The translations under genes and the position numbers were made by a program. Positions 19,150-28,296 of a DNA stretch of 64,000 nucleotides are shown here, in pieces. The first letter of the stretch is position 1; every line of letters begins with the position of its first letter. The DNA is from Saprospiraceae bacterium (GTDB lineage: Bacteria; Bacteroidota; Bacteroidia; Chitinophagales; Saprospiraceae), in NCBI GenBank assembly GCA_030729925.1, contig JANQWK010000044.1, forward strand, positions 1-64,000, given 5' to 3'. Below the pieces are notes generated by a model. The model was not told the DNA's origin. It saw only the letters and a list, made by a program, of their open reading frames with translations, and did not search any database.

Positions 19150-20715
19150 TTAGCGAAGCAGGACCACACTGCCGCTCACGCTTTTTCGCTCGCCGTCTCG
19201 GTAGGCGAGTTCAGCGGCAAACAAATACAGTCCGGCGGGTTGTTCTATAGTTCCACCCCACCCGGACTCGGGCTGATTGGGGGGGAGGTTGCTGCGATCG
19301 AACACCAAATTGCCCCAGCGATCGAAAATTTGAAGCCTAGCGATGGTTTCGAGGTTTTCATTGCCGTAAATGGTAAAAAAATCATTGTCCCCGTCGGCAT
19401 TTGGGGTAAAGACATTGGGGATATAATAGTTGTTGGGTTTGAGGATCTCCAGGTTGAGGACAACCGTGGAGTCGCATCCTTGTTCAGACAGCAATTGGGC
19501 GGTATAGGTGCCTGACCTGGTGTAAAGTTCGCCGCTTGCCTCCCAGAAATAGGGCATATCGGTCGTAAAGGTAATATTTTCCTGAACGGCGGGATAAATG
19601 ATCAGGTCGAGTTCGACGATAGAATCACATTCCTGTCCGCCTTCGGCAGGGAAGCGATATACATTGGTCGAGGTCAGGGTATTGCCCTCCCAGAAATAAG
19701 ACTCGCAGCTGCTGGCGGCCACGTACCCGTAGTGGGGTGGAAGGCGGTAAATAGGCAGGGTAGCCCAGGGTTTGAAATTGTCCAGAATTTCTCCACAACC
19801 ATATTCGATGATAAAACTTTTGACGGTGCCATCGAAGGCAGGGAGGTCGTTCCATTCGCCAAAATCGCCGCAGTAGGGATACTCCGGGCCGATCATGTGG
19901 AGGTAGTCTTCTCCGGCGCAGCAATCATTGGGTTCTGCACAGGCCCAGTTGTTGTACTGGTTGTTGGCAGGTAAACCTGCATTAGGGATATTTTGCTGGG
20001 AAAAATGCAATCCCGCTCCCATATCCGCTTCTGCATCACAACCGGTTACCCAGCGCCAAACCCCTTCCGAGCCGGTATCGGTACCGCCGAGCCAGGAATT
20101 GCTGGCGATAAGGGATTTGATGAAATCATTTTCCTGTTTGGTGTTGATGGTGACCAGGTAGCCCTGTAAGCCGAGGTAACTGTCTGCTGCAGCCTCATTG
20201 CGCGCCTGAATCCAGGAAACAGCCTGGTTTTTTTGTACAAGGGTGTAGTAATGACCATTTTCCGGGTTAAAGAGTTTGTTGCCCAGAACCACCGTAACCT
20301 CCTTGTCGCGGATGTCAGTGAGTTTGTTGGTATTGGAATACTGGATGCTCCGGATGAGCTGCACGTAGGTCTCCACTGGGGCTTTCCCCCGAATGGTAAA
20401 CACGCCGGTAACCGGTTCAAATCGGGCGAACAGCCCGGATGGGTTGAAGGGGAGTGACAACTGATCGTCGTCCCGGATATATCCTTCGGAAAAGTAGATT
20501 TGCGCACCCTCGATTTCAAAACTGCTGGTGTAAAATACCTGAAAATCAGCTGCTATAGTTACTTTTTCGAAAGTTTTACAATACGAAGCACCGGAAAGCG
20601 GACCGATGCGCAGAGAGTCGGTACCTCCCCAATTACCGGCAGTGGCAAGGGTAGCCGTGCCCAGCATCAGGATGGGGAACAGGAAAAGAAGGCGACTGGT
20701 GGTATAGGGTGGCAT
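19150..20715 (-). CDS. Secreted C-type-lectin-domain protein with type IX C-terminal signal
   Basis: 521-residue exported protein. The signal peptide (LLFLFPILMLGTATLATAG) is followed by a beta-rich segment, then a C-type lectin-like domain at about 155-310 with GHYYTLVQ, the Trp-Ile-Gln-Ala-Arg helix, GYLVTI, WLGGTD, EGVWRW, NWACAEPND (the EPN motif known in mannose/glucose-binding lectins) and WNDLPAF. Two short repeats with CDSIVELDL and CDSTVVLNL follow, then a gliding-motility-associated C-terminal domain (NVFTPNADGDNDFF, IFDRWGNLVFDR) that marks it as a type IX secretion substrate. Binding a glycan at the cell surface is inferred from the domain. It is last in a minus-strand series, with an element copy between it and the M19-like gene, so it probably has its own transcription unit. 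Confidence 0.9.
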   Translation of the reverse strand: MPPYTTSRLLFLFPILMLGTATLATAGNWGGTDSLRIGPLSGASYCKTFEKVTIAADFQVFYTSSFEIEGAQIYFSEGYIRDDDQLSLPFNPSGLFARFEPVTGVFTIRGKAPVETYVQLIRSIQYSNTNKLTDIRDKEVTVVLGNKLFNPENGHYYTLVQKNQAVSWIQARNEAAADSYLGLQGYLVTINTKQENDFIKSLIASNSWLGGTDTGSEGVWRWVTGCDAEADMGAGLHFSQQNIPNAGLPANNQYNNWACAEPNDCCAGEDYLHMIGPEYPYCGDFGEWNDLPAFDGTVKSFIIEYGCGEILDNFKPWATLPIYRLPPHYGYVAASSCESYFWEGNTLTSTNVYRFPAEGGQECDSIVELDLIIYPAVQENITFTTDMPYFWEASGELYTRSGTYTAQLLSEQGCDSTVVLNLEILKPNNYYIPNVFTPNADGDNDFFTIYGNENLETIARLQIFDRWGNLVFDRSNLPPNQPESGWGGTIEQPAGLYLFAAELAYRDGERKSVSGSVVLLR

Positions 20716-20819
20716 CGGTTTACAAAATAACTTTGTTGAGCGTTGAAGTTAGCTGATTTTGCCCAAATTCAAGGACTGTTTGCCGTAATTCCGGCGCAGG
20801 TGGCCCACTTTTCAGGAAC

Positions 20820-20939
20820 CCGCAAAAAAACGGGTTTGCGACGGTTACTTTTTGAAGCTTCGGGGGATTAATAAGGGTAATCAGGTGCAAGCCACCTTAA
20901 GGTGCCTTGCACCTGATTCACAAAACTTTGATTTTCAAA
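20820..20939 (-). repeat. Dispersed 3'-end element, copy 2
   Basis: Second copy. The 34-bp hairpin is at 20882-20915 with the same sequence as copy 1 plus the closing G. Read on the minus strand, that is in the direction of the M19-like gene ending at 20970, the order is: TTTGAAAATC (complement of 20930-20939), hairpin, ATTACCC/TTATTAAT block, GTAACC (complement of 20843-20848) and a T-run (complement of 20824-20830). The distance from the hairpin to the end of GTAACC is 39 bp, identical in copies 2, 3 and 4. The T-run here sits between AACCCG and CGGGTT arms. The hairpin is 55 bp after the M19-like stop codon. Confidence 0.85.
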
Positions 20940-20969
20940 AATTTACAACAAAAAAATCAACAATACGAC

Positions 20970-22700
20970 CTAAAAATGCTGCTTCAGAAATTGCAGGGCG
21001 TTGTCATAAAAAAAGCCATCCAGGAGGACGTCCAGGTGGGCGGGATCTTCGACGAAGTCGTTGAGTCTGCCGTCCCGGAACGCTTCCAACATGGCATGGT
21101 GGAGGTCGGTGCGCAGTTGTTGGATGCGGGCGGAGGAGGCATAAGCATCTACGGGGTCAATGCCACCATCGAAATCGGTACCGAGGCAGAGGCAGCTCCA
21201 AAACGAATACGTATCGGGTTGAAATCGGTGCAGGCCTGGAGTGCGTTGGCGGACAGCCTGAGCCATGCCCAGGATGTTGGCCAGGATGAGGTCAATGTTG
21301 TTATTACGCTCGTTGGGGTGTTTGAAAAGTCCTGGCAAAACGAGGTGTTGGAGCTGCATTTTAAACATCACCCCCAGCACCCGCTGGTCGAGGTTAAGTC
21401 CGATCAGTCCCCCGCTGCGGACGATGACTTCGATGTCTTCATCGGACAAATTGATGTTCCAGTAATTGAATGGGTTGCCGGCTTTGGGAAAATCATTTTC
21501 TTCAAAATATCCTTCGATCATATCGAGCAGGGTAGCAACGCCGCTGTAGGCCGAATGACTGGCGATCACCGGGATACAGCCTTTGGGGGCACGTCCCGCT
21601 TCGGCAGGCTGCACTTCGGGATTAGACCAATGAGGCCGGATGATGGCTTCATACATTTCCAATCGGGCAGAGGCACTCATGTGTTTGGTGTCTATCAGGA
21701 TTCTCCGACCCAAAGCGGGATCGTCCGAGACCTTATCGTTGTCGCAGCGCACACTCAACAAATGGCACAAAGCCTCAAACCCTTTCTCTGTAAAACCCCG
21801 TTTGCGTTCGTCTAAGGAATACTTTTCAGCATTTTCCGGACTGGTATTCCTGAACGGTCTGTCGTTTTCCCGATAGGGGATAAAATTTAGGTGATGCTGC
21901 TGGTCGGGATTCCAGGGCAGGGGCACGCGGAAAAAGCTTTTGGCGTGGGCGCAGAGGTCGTTGCGGAAGTGGTGGGCAAAGGTGACAAAAAACACAGGCC
22001 ATTCCTTGATGACGCGGATGCGATCCCGGAGCTGTTCGATCGGCACAGGATTATCGCCTTTGACCATGCTCAGGGCGTGCATGCCTTCGATCGTGAGCAC
22101 AAAAACGGTACAGTTATCGGTGTCCAAGGCCTGATCCAGTTTGTCCGGACCAATCAGTGCCCGAGGACCCCAGGGTTCCCGGAACTGATCAATGGTATCG
22201 GGTTGCTGCGACAGGATGTAATACAAGCCACTCACTTTTTCCGTGGCGGACATCATGGGCACGCTTGCGGAAGGATTTTTGGCAATCGTACCACTGCTGT
22301 GTTGACCGCTTTTGCGTTGCAAAAATTCCCATTCCGCCTGTAACTCTTGGAAGTAATTGACCTTTCCGCTGCGCAAAAAACGAATGCGTTCGATGGAATA
22401 ATTGAGGGCACTTTTGAGCAGCAACAGGGGAGGATCCTGCTTGGTGCCCAGATTTTTTACAAATCCTTCTTCCAGCGGATAAATAGATGCAAAAATCAAT
22501 TTGCCGCCATGGCGGATCAGACTGCCCACATCGGCCTGACTGTAGGAAGTTGCCCGCAATCCTTTGACGAGGTTGACCAGGTTGGATTTGGGGATGTCCC
22601 AGAGGTGGGCGGATGGTTTCCGGAAATCTTCGGGGATACCATTATAGTATTTCGGAAAATTTTTTCCGCTGGGGTGTACGTGGAGATCCGCATATTTCAT
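20970..22700 (-). CDS. Membrane-dipeptidase (M19)-like metal-dependent hydrolase
   Basis: 576-residue amidohydrolase-superfamily protein related to renal/membrane dipeptidase (peptidase M19), which cleaves dipeptides with two zinc ions. Seen: the first metal motif DLHVH at residues 5-9, VTFAHHF near the middle, LIDTKHMS, IASHSAYSG, and near the end GTDFDGG. At 576 residues it is longer than typical M19 enzymes (about 350-420), with extra segments around residues 70-180 and 260-330. There is no signal peptide, so a cytoplasmic location is likely. It starts 23 bp after purB, so the two are probably co-transcribed. Family assignment is good; the substrate is unknown, and a general metallohydrolase function is equally compatible. 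Confidence 0.85.
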   Translation of the reverse strand: MKYADLHVHPSGKNFPKYYNGIPEDFRKPSAHLWDIPKSNLVNLVKGLRATSYSQADVGSLIRHGGKLIFASIYPLEEGFVKNLGTKQDPPLLLLKSALNYSIERIRFLRSGKVNYFQELQAEWEFLQRKSGQHSSGTIAKNPSASVPMMSATEKVSGLYYILSQQPDTIDQFREPWGPRALIGPDKLDQALDTDNCTVFVLTIEGMHALSMVKGDNPVPIEQLRDRIRVIKEWPVFFVTFAHHFRNDLCAHAKSFFRVPLPWNPDQQHHLNFIPYRENDRPFRNTSPENAEKYSLDERKRGFTEKGFEALCHLLSVRCDNDKVSDDPALGRRILIDTKHMSASARLEMYEAIIRPHWSNPEVQPAEAGRAPKGCIPVIASHSAYSGVATLLDMIEGYFEENDFPKAGNPFNYWNINLSDEDIEVIVRSGGLIGLNLDQRVLGVMFKMQLQHLVLPGLFKHPNERNNNIDLILANILGMAQAVRQRTPGLHRFQPDTYSFWSCLCLGTDFDGGIDPVDAYASSARIQQLRTDLHHAMLEAFRDGRLNDFVEDPAHLDVLLDGFFYDNALQFLKQHF

Positions 22701-22723
22701 GGCAACTTGGTTTTCTTATCTAA

Positions 22724-24076
22724 CTACAAGCGCCCCAAATAATTGTGTGGGGTAATGTGTTTGAGTTCTGCCTTGACGGCTTCCGACACTTGCAAACCAT
22801 CAATAAAATGAGCGATTGCTTCCTGGTCGAGTGGGCCTTTGCCCCTGGTCAGTTCTTTCAGGGCCTCATAAGGCTCCGGATAGGCCTCTCTGCGGAGGAT
22901 ATTCTGGATCGCTTCGGCGACTACAGCCCAGTTGTTGTCGAGATCCTGTTCGAGTGCCGCCCGATTGAGGGTCAGTTTGCCGAGCCCCTTGAGCAAGGCC
23001 GAAAACGCGATCAGGCTATGGGCGAAGGGTACCCCGATATTGCGCAGGACAGTGCTGTCGGTCAGGTCTCTTTGGAGTCGGGACACCGGCAGTTTGTCTG
23101 CCAGGTGGGTCAATAAAGCATTGGCCAAACCCAGATTCCCCTCTGCATTCTCAAAATCTATCGGGTTGACCTTATGGGGCATCGCGGAAGAGCCGACCTC
23201 CCCGGCTTTGACCTTCTGTTTGAAATAATCCATAGAGATGTAAGTCCACATATCGCGGCTCAGGTCAATCAAAATTGTATTGATCCGTTTCATGGCCATG
23301 AAAAAAGCAGCGAGGTTGTCGTAATGTTCGATTTGGGTAGTGGGGTAAGAGCGCTCCAAGCGCAGTTCATCCTCCACAAAAACCTTGGCAAACGCGTGCC
23401 AGTCTATCTGCGGATAAGCGGCGTGATGGGCGTTGAAATTGCCGGTAGCCCCGCCAAACTTCGCCGGGATGCGCAGTTGTTTGAGGTGATGGGTTTGGTT
23501 GTTTAGTCGAGCAATATACACCTCGATTTCTTTACCTACGGTTGTGGGCGTAGCGGGTTGGCCATGGGTATGCGCCAGCATCGGGATCCCCTCCCATTCG
23601 TTTTTCAGACTGCGGAGGTGATCAACAAGTTGCTCGAGCACAGGTAGGTATTGCTGTTCGAAAGCATGTCGGAGCGACAGTGGTATGGCGGTATTGTTGA
23701 CATCCTGGGAAGTCAGACCGAAGTGGATAAACTCCTTGTAACGTCCAATCCCCAGTTCGTCGAACCATTCCTTGAGCAGGTACTCCACAGCCTTGACATC
23801 ATGATTGGTCACGTTTTCAATCGCTTTTACCCTTGCGGCATCTTCCAGGTCAAAGCGGTTGAGCCGGCGGATCAATTCGTCGTATTTTTCCTCCGGAAAA
23901 TCCTCCAGCTGGGGCAGGGGCAGGGTGCAAAGTGCCTGAAAATAATGTAGCTCAATAAACAAGCGGTACCGGATAAGTCCGAATTCAGAAAAATAGGCGT
24001 ACAGACTATCCACCTTTGGGCGATACCTGCCATCTACGGGCGAGATGGCCAGCAATTGAGAAGCTTCATTCAACAT
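22724..24076 (-). CDS. purB: Adenylosuccinate lyase
   Basis: 450-residue fumarase/aspartase-superfamily enzyme that releases fumarate from SAICAR and from adenylosuccinate in purine synthesis. Seen: the N-terminal ISPVDGRY motif typical of the long (E. coli PurB-like) class, HFGLTSQDVNNTA, LAHTHGQPATPTTVGKE with the catalytic His, and the superfamily signature SSAMPHKVNP with the mobile-loop serine. The length matches the family. It sits between the BioD-like gene (31 bp upstream) and the M19-like gene (23 bp downstream), an apparent minus-strand operon. The previous pathway enzyme, purC, is about 7 kb away on the other strand. Confidence 0.97.
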   Translation of the reverse strand: MLNEASQLLAISPVDGRYRPKVDSLYAYFSEFGLIRYRLFIELHYFQALCTLPLPQLEDFPEEKYDELIRRLNRFDLEDAARVKAIENVTNHDVKAVEYLLKEWFDELGIGRYKEFIHFGLTSQDVNNTAIPLSLRHAFEQQYLPVLEQLVDHLRSLKNEWEGIPMLAHTHGQPATPTTVGKEIEVYIARLNNQTHHLKQLRIPAKFGGATGNFNAHHAAYPQIDWHAFAKVFVEDELRLERSYPTTQIEHYDNLAAFFMAMKRINTILIDLSRDMWTYISMDYFKQKVKAGEVGSSAMPHKVNPIDFENAEGNLGLANALLTHLADKLPVSRLQRDLTDSTVLRNIGVPFAHSLIAFSALLKGLGKLTLNRAALEQDLDNNWAVVAEAIQNILRREAYPEPYEALKELTRGKGPLDQEAIAHFIDGLQVSEAVKAELKHITPHNYLGRL

Positions 24077-24107
24077 GAACAGGTTTTTTTGGGAACCGGG
24101 AAAATAA

Positions 24108-25232
24108 CTACCGGTTATGGTTCAGATCAAATTTTTCGATGAGCAAATCAAAATTTACATGTTCCCGGATCAGTTCAATGGCCCGAGCCGATTTCCAGGG
24201 GGTCTGGGTATTTATTTTTACCTCTATCCGGTTAATTTTGAGGAAAGAACCATACGTATCGAGCGTAGTCGCAATCACGGGAATTTTGTATTTGTCGAAT
24301 AAAGGACACTCGATATGGATGTTGTCAAACCAGCTGGCATGGCGGCCGTCGCCGGTAACAATGACCCCGGACAGTGGCGATTCCGTTATTTTTTTTAGCT
24401 TGATGATCTCTTCAATTTTGCTAACGGCTTCATTCAGGCGTTTATGGCTGACTACCAGCAAAGTATTGGCAAAGGTATCAAATTCTTCCACATGAATCAG
24501 AGAACCCGCCAGCAGATCTTCTACCCGGTTGCCCATACCCTCCTCGTTCATGATAATTTTACCATCAACCGCCTGCTGAATGGTCTCCATAATCGGAAAC
24601 GAAAGCGACTGGTCATACGGTAGGATCCCCAACAGGGGAATTCCCATGGTGTCTAGTTTTTTACTGAGGTAATACTTGACCTTCTCGTATTTGTCTTCTT
24701 TTACCTTGTTGACAATAACCCCGTGGATGGGTACATTTTTGGCCTTGAAAAGGGCTATGCTCATGTTGAGCTTATCAATGGTACTGCCAATGCCGCCCTC
24801 TACAATCATGATGACGCCGGAGTTGAGCATACTGGCTACATCTGCATTGCTGAGATCCACAACCGATCCCACTCCCGGGTGACCGGTTCCTTCGTACACC
24901 ACGACATCGAAGTTGTTTTCCAACACATCTGCAGCATGCAGGATACGTTTGGAGAAATCAAAATTTGATGGGTTTTCGATGTAATCTGCAGTGACCCCTT
25001 TCCCCAGGATGACCGGGCTGTGGATGTCCGGATCCATGTTAAACCCGATGACTTTGGCAAACAAAACGGCATCTTTGTCTGCGGTCATCCCGTCGGTAAA
25101 AACAGATTTTTGGCCGACAGGCTTGCAGTAGCCCGTAGTGAACCCCTGTTCCTGAAGATTGGCCACCAACCCGAGGGTAGAGGTGGTTTTGCCGACGTGC
25201 TGCCCGGTGGCTGCTACAAATATTTTTTTCAT
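24108..25232 (-). CDS. BioD-like P-loop protein with DRTGG domain (phosphotransacetylase N-terminal-like)
   Basis: 374 residues from the ATG at 25232 (MKKIFVAATGQHVGKTT); longer in-frame starts reach into topA on the opposite strand and are rejected. The N-terminal about 220 residues are a dethiobiotin-synthetase-like P-loop domain: Walker A GQHVGKTT, switch residues around VVYEGTGHPGVG, and VIVNKVKEDKYEK. The C-terminal part is a DRTGG-type domain (ESPLSGVIVTGDGRHA). The same pair of domains forms the N-terminus of long phosphate acetyltransferases, but no Pta catalytic domain follows, and no separate pta gene is nearby. The reaction is unknown; ligand sensing or regulation is a guess. It heads the minus operon with purB. 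Confidence 0.85.
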   Translation of the reverse strand: MKKIFVAATGQHVGKTTSTLGLVANLQEQGFTTGYCKPVGQKSVFTDGMTADKDAVLFAKVIGFNMDPDIHSPVILGKGVTADYIENPSNFDFSKRILHAADVLENNFDVVVYEGTGHPGVGSVVDLSNADVASMLNSGVIMIVEGGIGSTIDKLNMSIALFKAKNVPIHGVIVNKVKEDKYEKVKYYLSKKLDTMGIPLLGILPYDQSLSFPIMETIQQAVDGKIIMNEEGMGNRVEDLLAGSLIHVEEFDTFANTLLVVSHKRLNEAVSKIEEIIKLKKITESPLSGVIVTGDGRHASWFDNIHIECPLFDKYKIPVIATTLDTYGSFLKINRIEVKINTQTPWKSARAIELIREHVNFDLLIEKFDLNHNR

Positions 25233-25339
25233 GTGATGCCGCTTTAGCATAAATTTAACAAATTTAAACCGAATGGGAATAAAATGGACACGACAAGTCA
25301 TATTAAATTGTACCTGCGGTGAACTATCTTCAAAATTTA

Positions 25340-25347
25340 TACATTTG
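25340..25347 (+). promoter_or_regulatory. Candidate Bacteroidota -7 box for topA
   Basis: TACATTTG matches the Bacteroidota -7 consensus TAnnTTTG and lies 35 bp before the topA ATG in the divergent gap between topA and the BioD-like gene. No good TTTG -33 box is found at the usual 19-21 bp spacing, so this is tentative. Confidence 0.35.
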
Positions 25348-25382
25348 CACTCAAGAGTTAATTTACCAAAATTCCCGAAACT

Positions 25383-27953
25383 ATGCCAAAACATCTGTTG
25401 ATAGTGGAGTCGCCCGCAAAAGCCAAGACCATTGAGAAATATCTGGGCAAGGATTTTACCGTGAAATCGAGCTACGGACATATCAGAGATCTTGAAAAAG
25501 GGAACAACGCTATTGACGTTGCAAATAATTTTGAACCCCATTATGTGGTGTCCCCGGAAAAGAAAAAGGTGGTCAAGGATTTAAAGGAGTGGGTGAAAAA
25601 AGTGGATGATGTGTGGCTGGCTACGGATGAGGACCGCGAGGGGGAGGCGATTTCGTGGCATTTGTGCAAGGTGTTAGACCTGGATGAACACCAGACCAAG
25701 CGGATCGTGTTTCGCGAAATTACCAAACCGGCTATCCAAAAAGCGATCCAACAGCCCAGAACGGTTGATCTCAACCTGGTAAATGCCCAGCAGGCCCGCC
25801 GGGTACTCGACCGATTGGTGGGCTTCGAATTGTCTGAGATCCTCTGGCGAAAAGTGAAAGGCAAATTGTCTGCCGGCAGGGTGCAATCCGTGGCCGTAAA
25901 ACTGGTGGTGGAGAAGGAACGAGAGATCAACGCTTTCCAATCGGAGCATTTTTTCAAAATTACGGCTGTTTTTAAGGTTAAAAATGAGCAAAATAAGACG
26001 GTTGACCTGAAGGCAGAGTCACCCACCCGCTTCGATACCGAAAAACAAGCCCGGGATTTTCTGGAGGCTTGTACACAGGCCTCGTTTTCGATCGAGGATA
26101 TTATCGTCCGCCCTACCAAGCGCAGACCTACCGCACCGTTTACGACTTCTACGCTCCAACAGGAGGCCAGCCGCAAATTGGGATATTCGGTGAAGCGCAC
26201 CATGGTGGTGGCACAGCGCCTGTATGAGGCAGGTTTGATTACGTATATGCGTACCGATTCGACCAACCTCAGCGAAACTGCCATTGGACAGATTGCCGCT
26301 GAGGTGGAAAAACAGTATGGAAAAGATTATCTGGAAATTCGCCGCTTTAAGAGTAAATCCGCGAACGCCCAGGAGGCCCACGAGGCTATCCGACCTACTT
26401 ATATCGAGCGACAGACCGTATCGAGCAACCCGGAAGAACAACGCCTCTACGAGCTGATCTGGAAACGGACGATCGCTTCCCAGATGGCCGAGGCAGAACT
26501 GGAAAAGACAACCGTGAAAATTGGAATTTCGACCCTGCCAAAGGAGAAATTGGAGGCCGAGGGAGAGGTGCTGAAGTTCGACGGGTTCCTGAAGGTGTAT
26601 CTGGAAAGCCGAGACGATGATGATGAGGAGGATGTGAAGGGGATGTTGCCTCCGCTGAAAAAAGGACAGCAGCTGCCCCTGGACGAAATGAACGCGACCG
26701 AACGTTTTGCCCGACCCCCCGCCCGCTATTCCGAGGCAGGATTGGTGAAAAAACTCGAGGAGTTAGGGATCGGTCGCCCCTCTACCTATGCCCCGATCAT
26801 TAGTAAAATTATGGAAGAGGGCAGGGGATATGTGGTGAAAGAGAACCGCGATGGGGTGGAGCGACCTTATATTGCCTACACCTTAAAAGGGGGAAAGATC
26901 AGCCAGCAAAAATTGGTAGAATTGGCTGGCGCTGTGAAGAATAGACTTTTTCCGACCGATCTGGGGATGCTGGTGAGCGACTTCCTCGATGAACATTTCA
27001 AAGAGGTGATGGATGTTCATTTTACCGCAGAGATCGAAAAACAGTTTGATAAAATTGCCCGCGACGGAGCCGATTGGACCCGCATGATCGGGGGGTTCTA
27101 CAAACCTTTTCACGAACTGGTGGAGGCAACCCTCGAAACCGCCGACCGTCCCAATATGGAACGGGTGCTGGGCAAGGATCCCGGCAGCGGCCGCACCATG
27201 TTGGCCCGAATGTCGCGCAATGGCCCCGTCGTCCAGATCGGAACCCCGGAGGAACTTGAGGCCGAGGAAAAACCACGCTACGCCAACCTGCGACCCGGAC
27301 AGTCACTCGAAACGGTAACGTTCGAAGAGGCCCTGGATCTTTTCAAGCTTCCCCGAGATTTGGGCATGTATCAGGGCAATATGCTGACCATCGGCGTAGG
27401 CCGCTTCGGACCTTATGTCAAATACGGCGATAAGTACGCTTCCCTGCCGCGTGGGGAAGACCCCCTTGAGCTGAGCCTGGACCGAGCAATCGCCATCGTT
27501 CAGGAAAAAGAGGCCGCTGATGCTCCCGTGGCAACTTACAAGGGATTGCCCATCACGAAGGGAAAAGGCCGCTTCGGCCCCTTCATCAAATGGAACGACC
27601 TTTTTATCAATGTTCCCAAGAAATACGATTTCGATCGCCTCCAACCAGAGGAGATGTTTACCCTCATCGAGGCTAAAGTCGAAAAAGAGTCGAACCGCTA
27701 CATCCAAAAATGGGATGAAGAAAATATCAGTATCGAAAATGGCAGATGGGGGCCTTTCATCAAGTTTAAAAAGGCCATAGTGAAACTCCCTCGCCTCGAT
27801 GGTGAAAAAATCACCCCGGAAATGGCTCAGGAGCTTACCCTGCAACAGGTCAAAGATTTTATTACCCTTGAAATTCCGGATGCTTTCGCAAAAGCGAAAA
27901 AGACAACAAAGACAACCAAAACGACCAAAACGGCTAAACCCAAGAAGAAATAA
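25383..27953 (+). CDS. topA: DNA topoisomerase I
   Basis: 856-residue type IA topoisomerase that relaxes negative supercoils. Toprim domain: LLIVESPAKAKT (E9) and ATDEDREGE with acidic D82, D84 and E86. The catalytic tyrosine is Y288 in ITYMRTDSTNLS. GIGRPSTYAP and the following domain-4 motifs are intact. There are no zinc-finger cysteines at the C-terminus. Instead the last about 200 residues carry three repeats of the form GxGRFGPxxKxxxxxxxLP (GVGRFGPYVKYG, GKGRFGPFIKWN, ENGRWGPFIKFK), then a low-complexity Lys/Thr tail, both usual in Bacteroidota TopA and likely to bind DNA. It is followed after 15 bp by the DUF3467 gene. Confidence 0.97.
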   Translation: MPKHLLIVESPAKAKTIEKYLGKDFTVKSSYGHIRDLEKGNNAIDVANNFEPHYVVSPEKKKVVKDLKEWVKKVDDVWLATDEDREGEAISWHLCKVLDLDEHQTKRIVFREITKPAIQKAIQQPRTVDLNLVNAQQARRVLDRLVGFELSEILWRKVKGKLSAGRVQSVAVKLVVEKEREINAFQSEHFFKITAVFKVKNEQNKTVDLKAESPTRFDTEKQARDFLEACTQASFSIEDIIVRPTKRRPTAPFTTSTLQQEASRKLGYSVKRTMVVAQRLYEAGLITYMRTDSTNLSETAIGQIAAEVEKQYGKDYLEIRRFKSKSANAQEAHEAIRPTYIERQTVSSNPEEQRLYELIWKRTIASQMAEAELEKTTVKIGISTLPKEKLEAEGEVLKFDGFLKVYLESRDDDDEEDVKGMLPPLKKGQQLPLDEMNATERFARPPARYSEAGLVKKLEELGIGRPSTYAPIISKIMEEGRGYVVKENRDGVERPYIAYTLKGGKISQQKLVELAGAVKNRLFPTDLGMLVSDFLDEHFKEVMDVHFTAEIEKQFDKIARDGADWTRMIGGFYKPFHELVEATLETADRPNMERVLGKDPGSGRTMLARMSRNGPVVQIGTPEELEAEEKPRYANLRPGQSLETVTFEEALDLFKLPRDLGMYQGNMLTIGVGRFGPYVKYGDKYASLPRGEDPLELSLDRAIAIVQEKEAADAPVATYKGLPITKGKGRFGPFIKWNDLFINVPKKYDFDRLQPEEMFTLIEAKVEKESNRYIQKWDEENISIENGRWGPFIKFKKAIVKLPRLDGEKITPEMAQELTLQQVKDFITLEIPDAFAKAKKTTKTTKTTKTAKPKKK

Positions 27954-27968
27954 ATAAAATACCTACCA

Positions 27969-28289
27969 ATGGACGATAGCAAAAAACCGCAAAACCAGCT
28001 CAATATCGAACTGCCGGAAGAGGTGGCCGAGGGCGTTTATTCCAACCTCGCCATTATTTCTCATTCTCATTCCGAGTTTGTGATTGATTTTATCCGAATG
28101 GTGCCCAATGTGCCCAAGGCAAAGGTGAAGTCGAGGATTATCCTGACTCCCCAACATGCCAAACGCTTGCTCCGTGCTTTGAGCGAAAACCTGCACAAAT
28201 ATGAATCGCAGTTCGGTTTGCTCGATGACGATGTTGATCAGCCGCCTTTTCCACCTATGAATTTCAGTACGCCGAAAGCACAGGCTTGA
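27969..28289 (+). CDS. DUF3467 domain protein
   Basis: 106-residue cytoplasmic protein of the DUF3467 family, function unknown. Seen: QLNIELPEEVAEGVYSNLAI, SEFVIDFIRMVP and ILTPQHAKRLLRALSENL, the conserved core that is typical of the family. The C-terminal about 20 residues are proline-rich and variable. It starts 15 bp after topA and is probably on the same transcript. It ends only 7 bp before the stop of the convergent secreted-protein gene, so the two mRNAs must overlap at their 3' ends unless termination is within the genes. Confidence 0.9.
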   Translation: MDDSKKPQNQLNIELPEEVAEGVYSNLAIISHSHSEFVIDFIRMVPNVPKAKVKSRIILTPQHAKRLLRALSENLHKYESQFGLLDDDVDQPPFPPMNFSTPKAQA

Positions 28290-28296
28290 CGAGCAT

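Noticed and set aside
25233-25541. N-terminal extension of the BioD-like protein
   Set aside because: It crosses the divergent promoter and enters topA in antisense. The Walker A motif right after the ATG at 25232 marks the true start.
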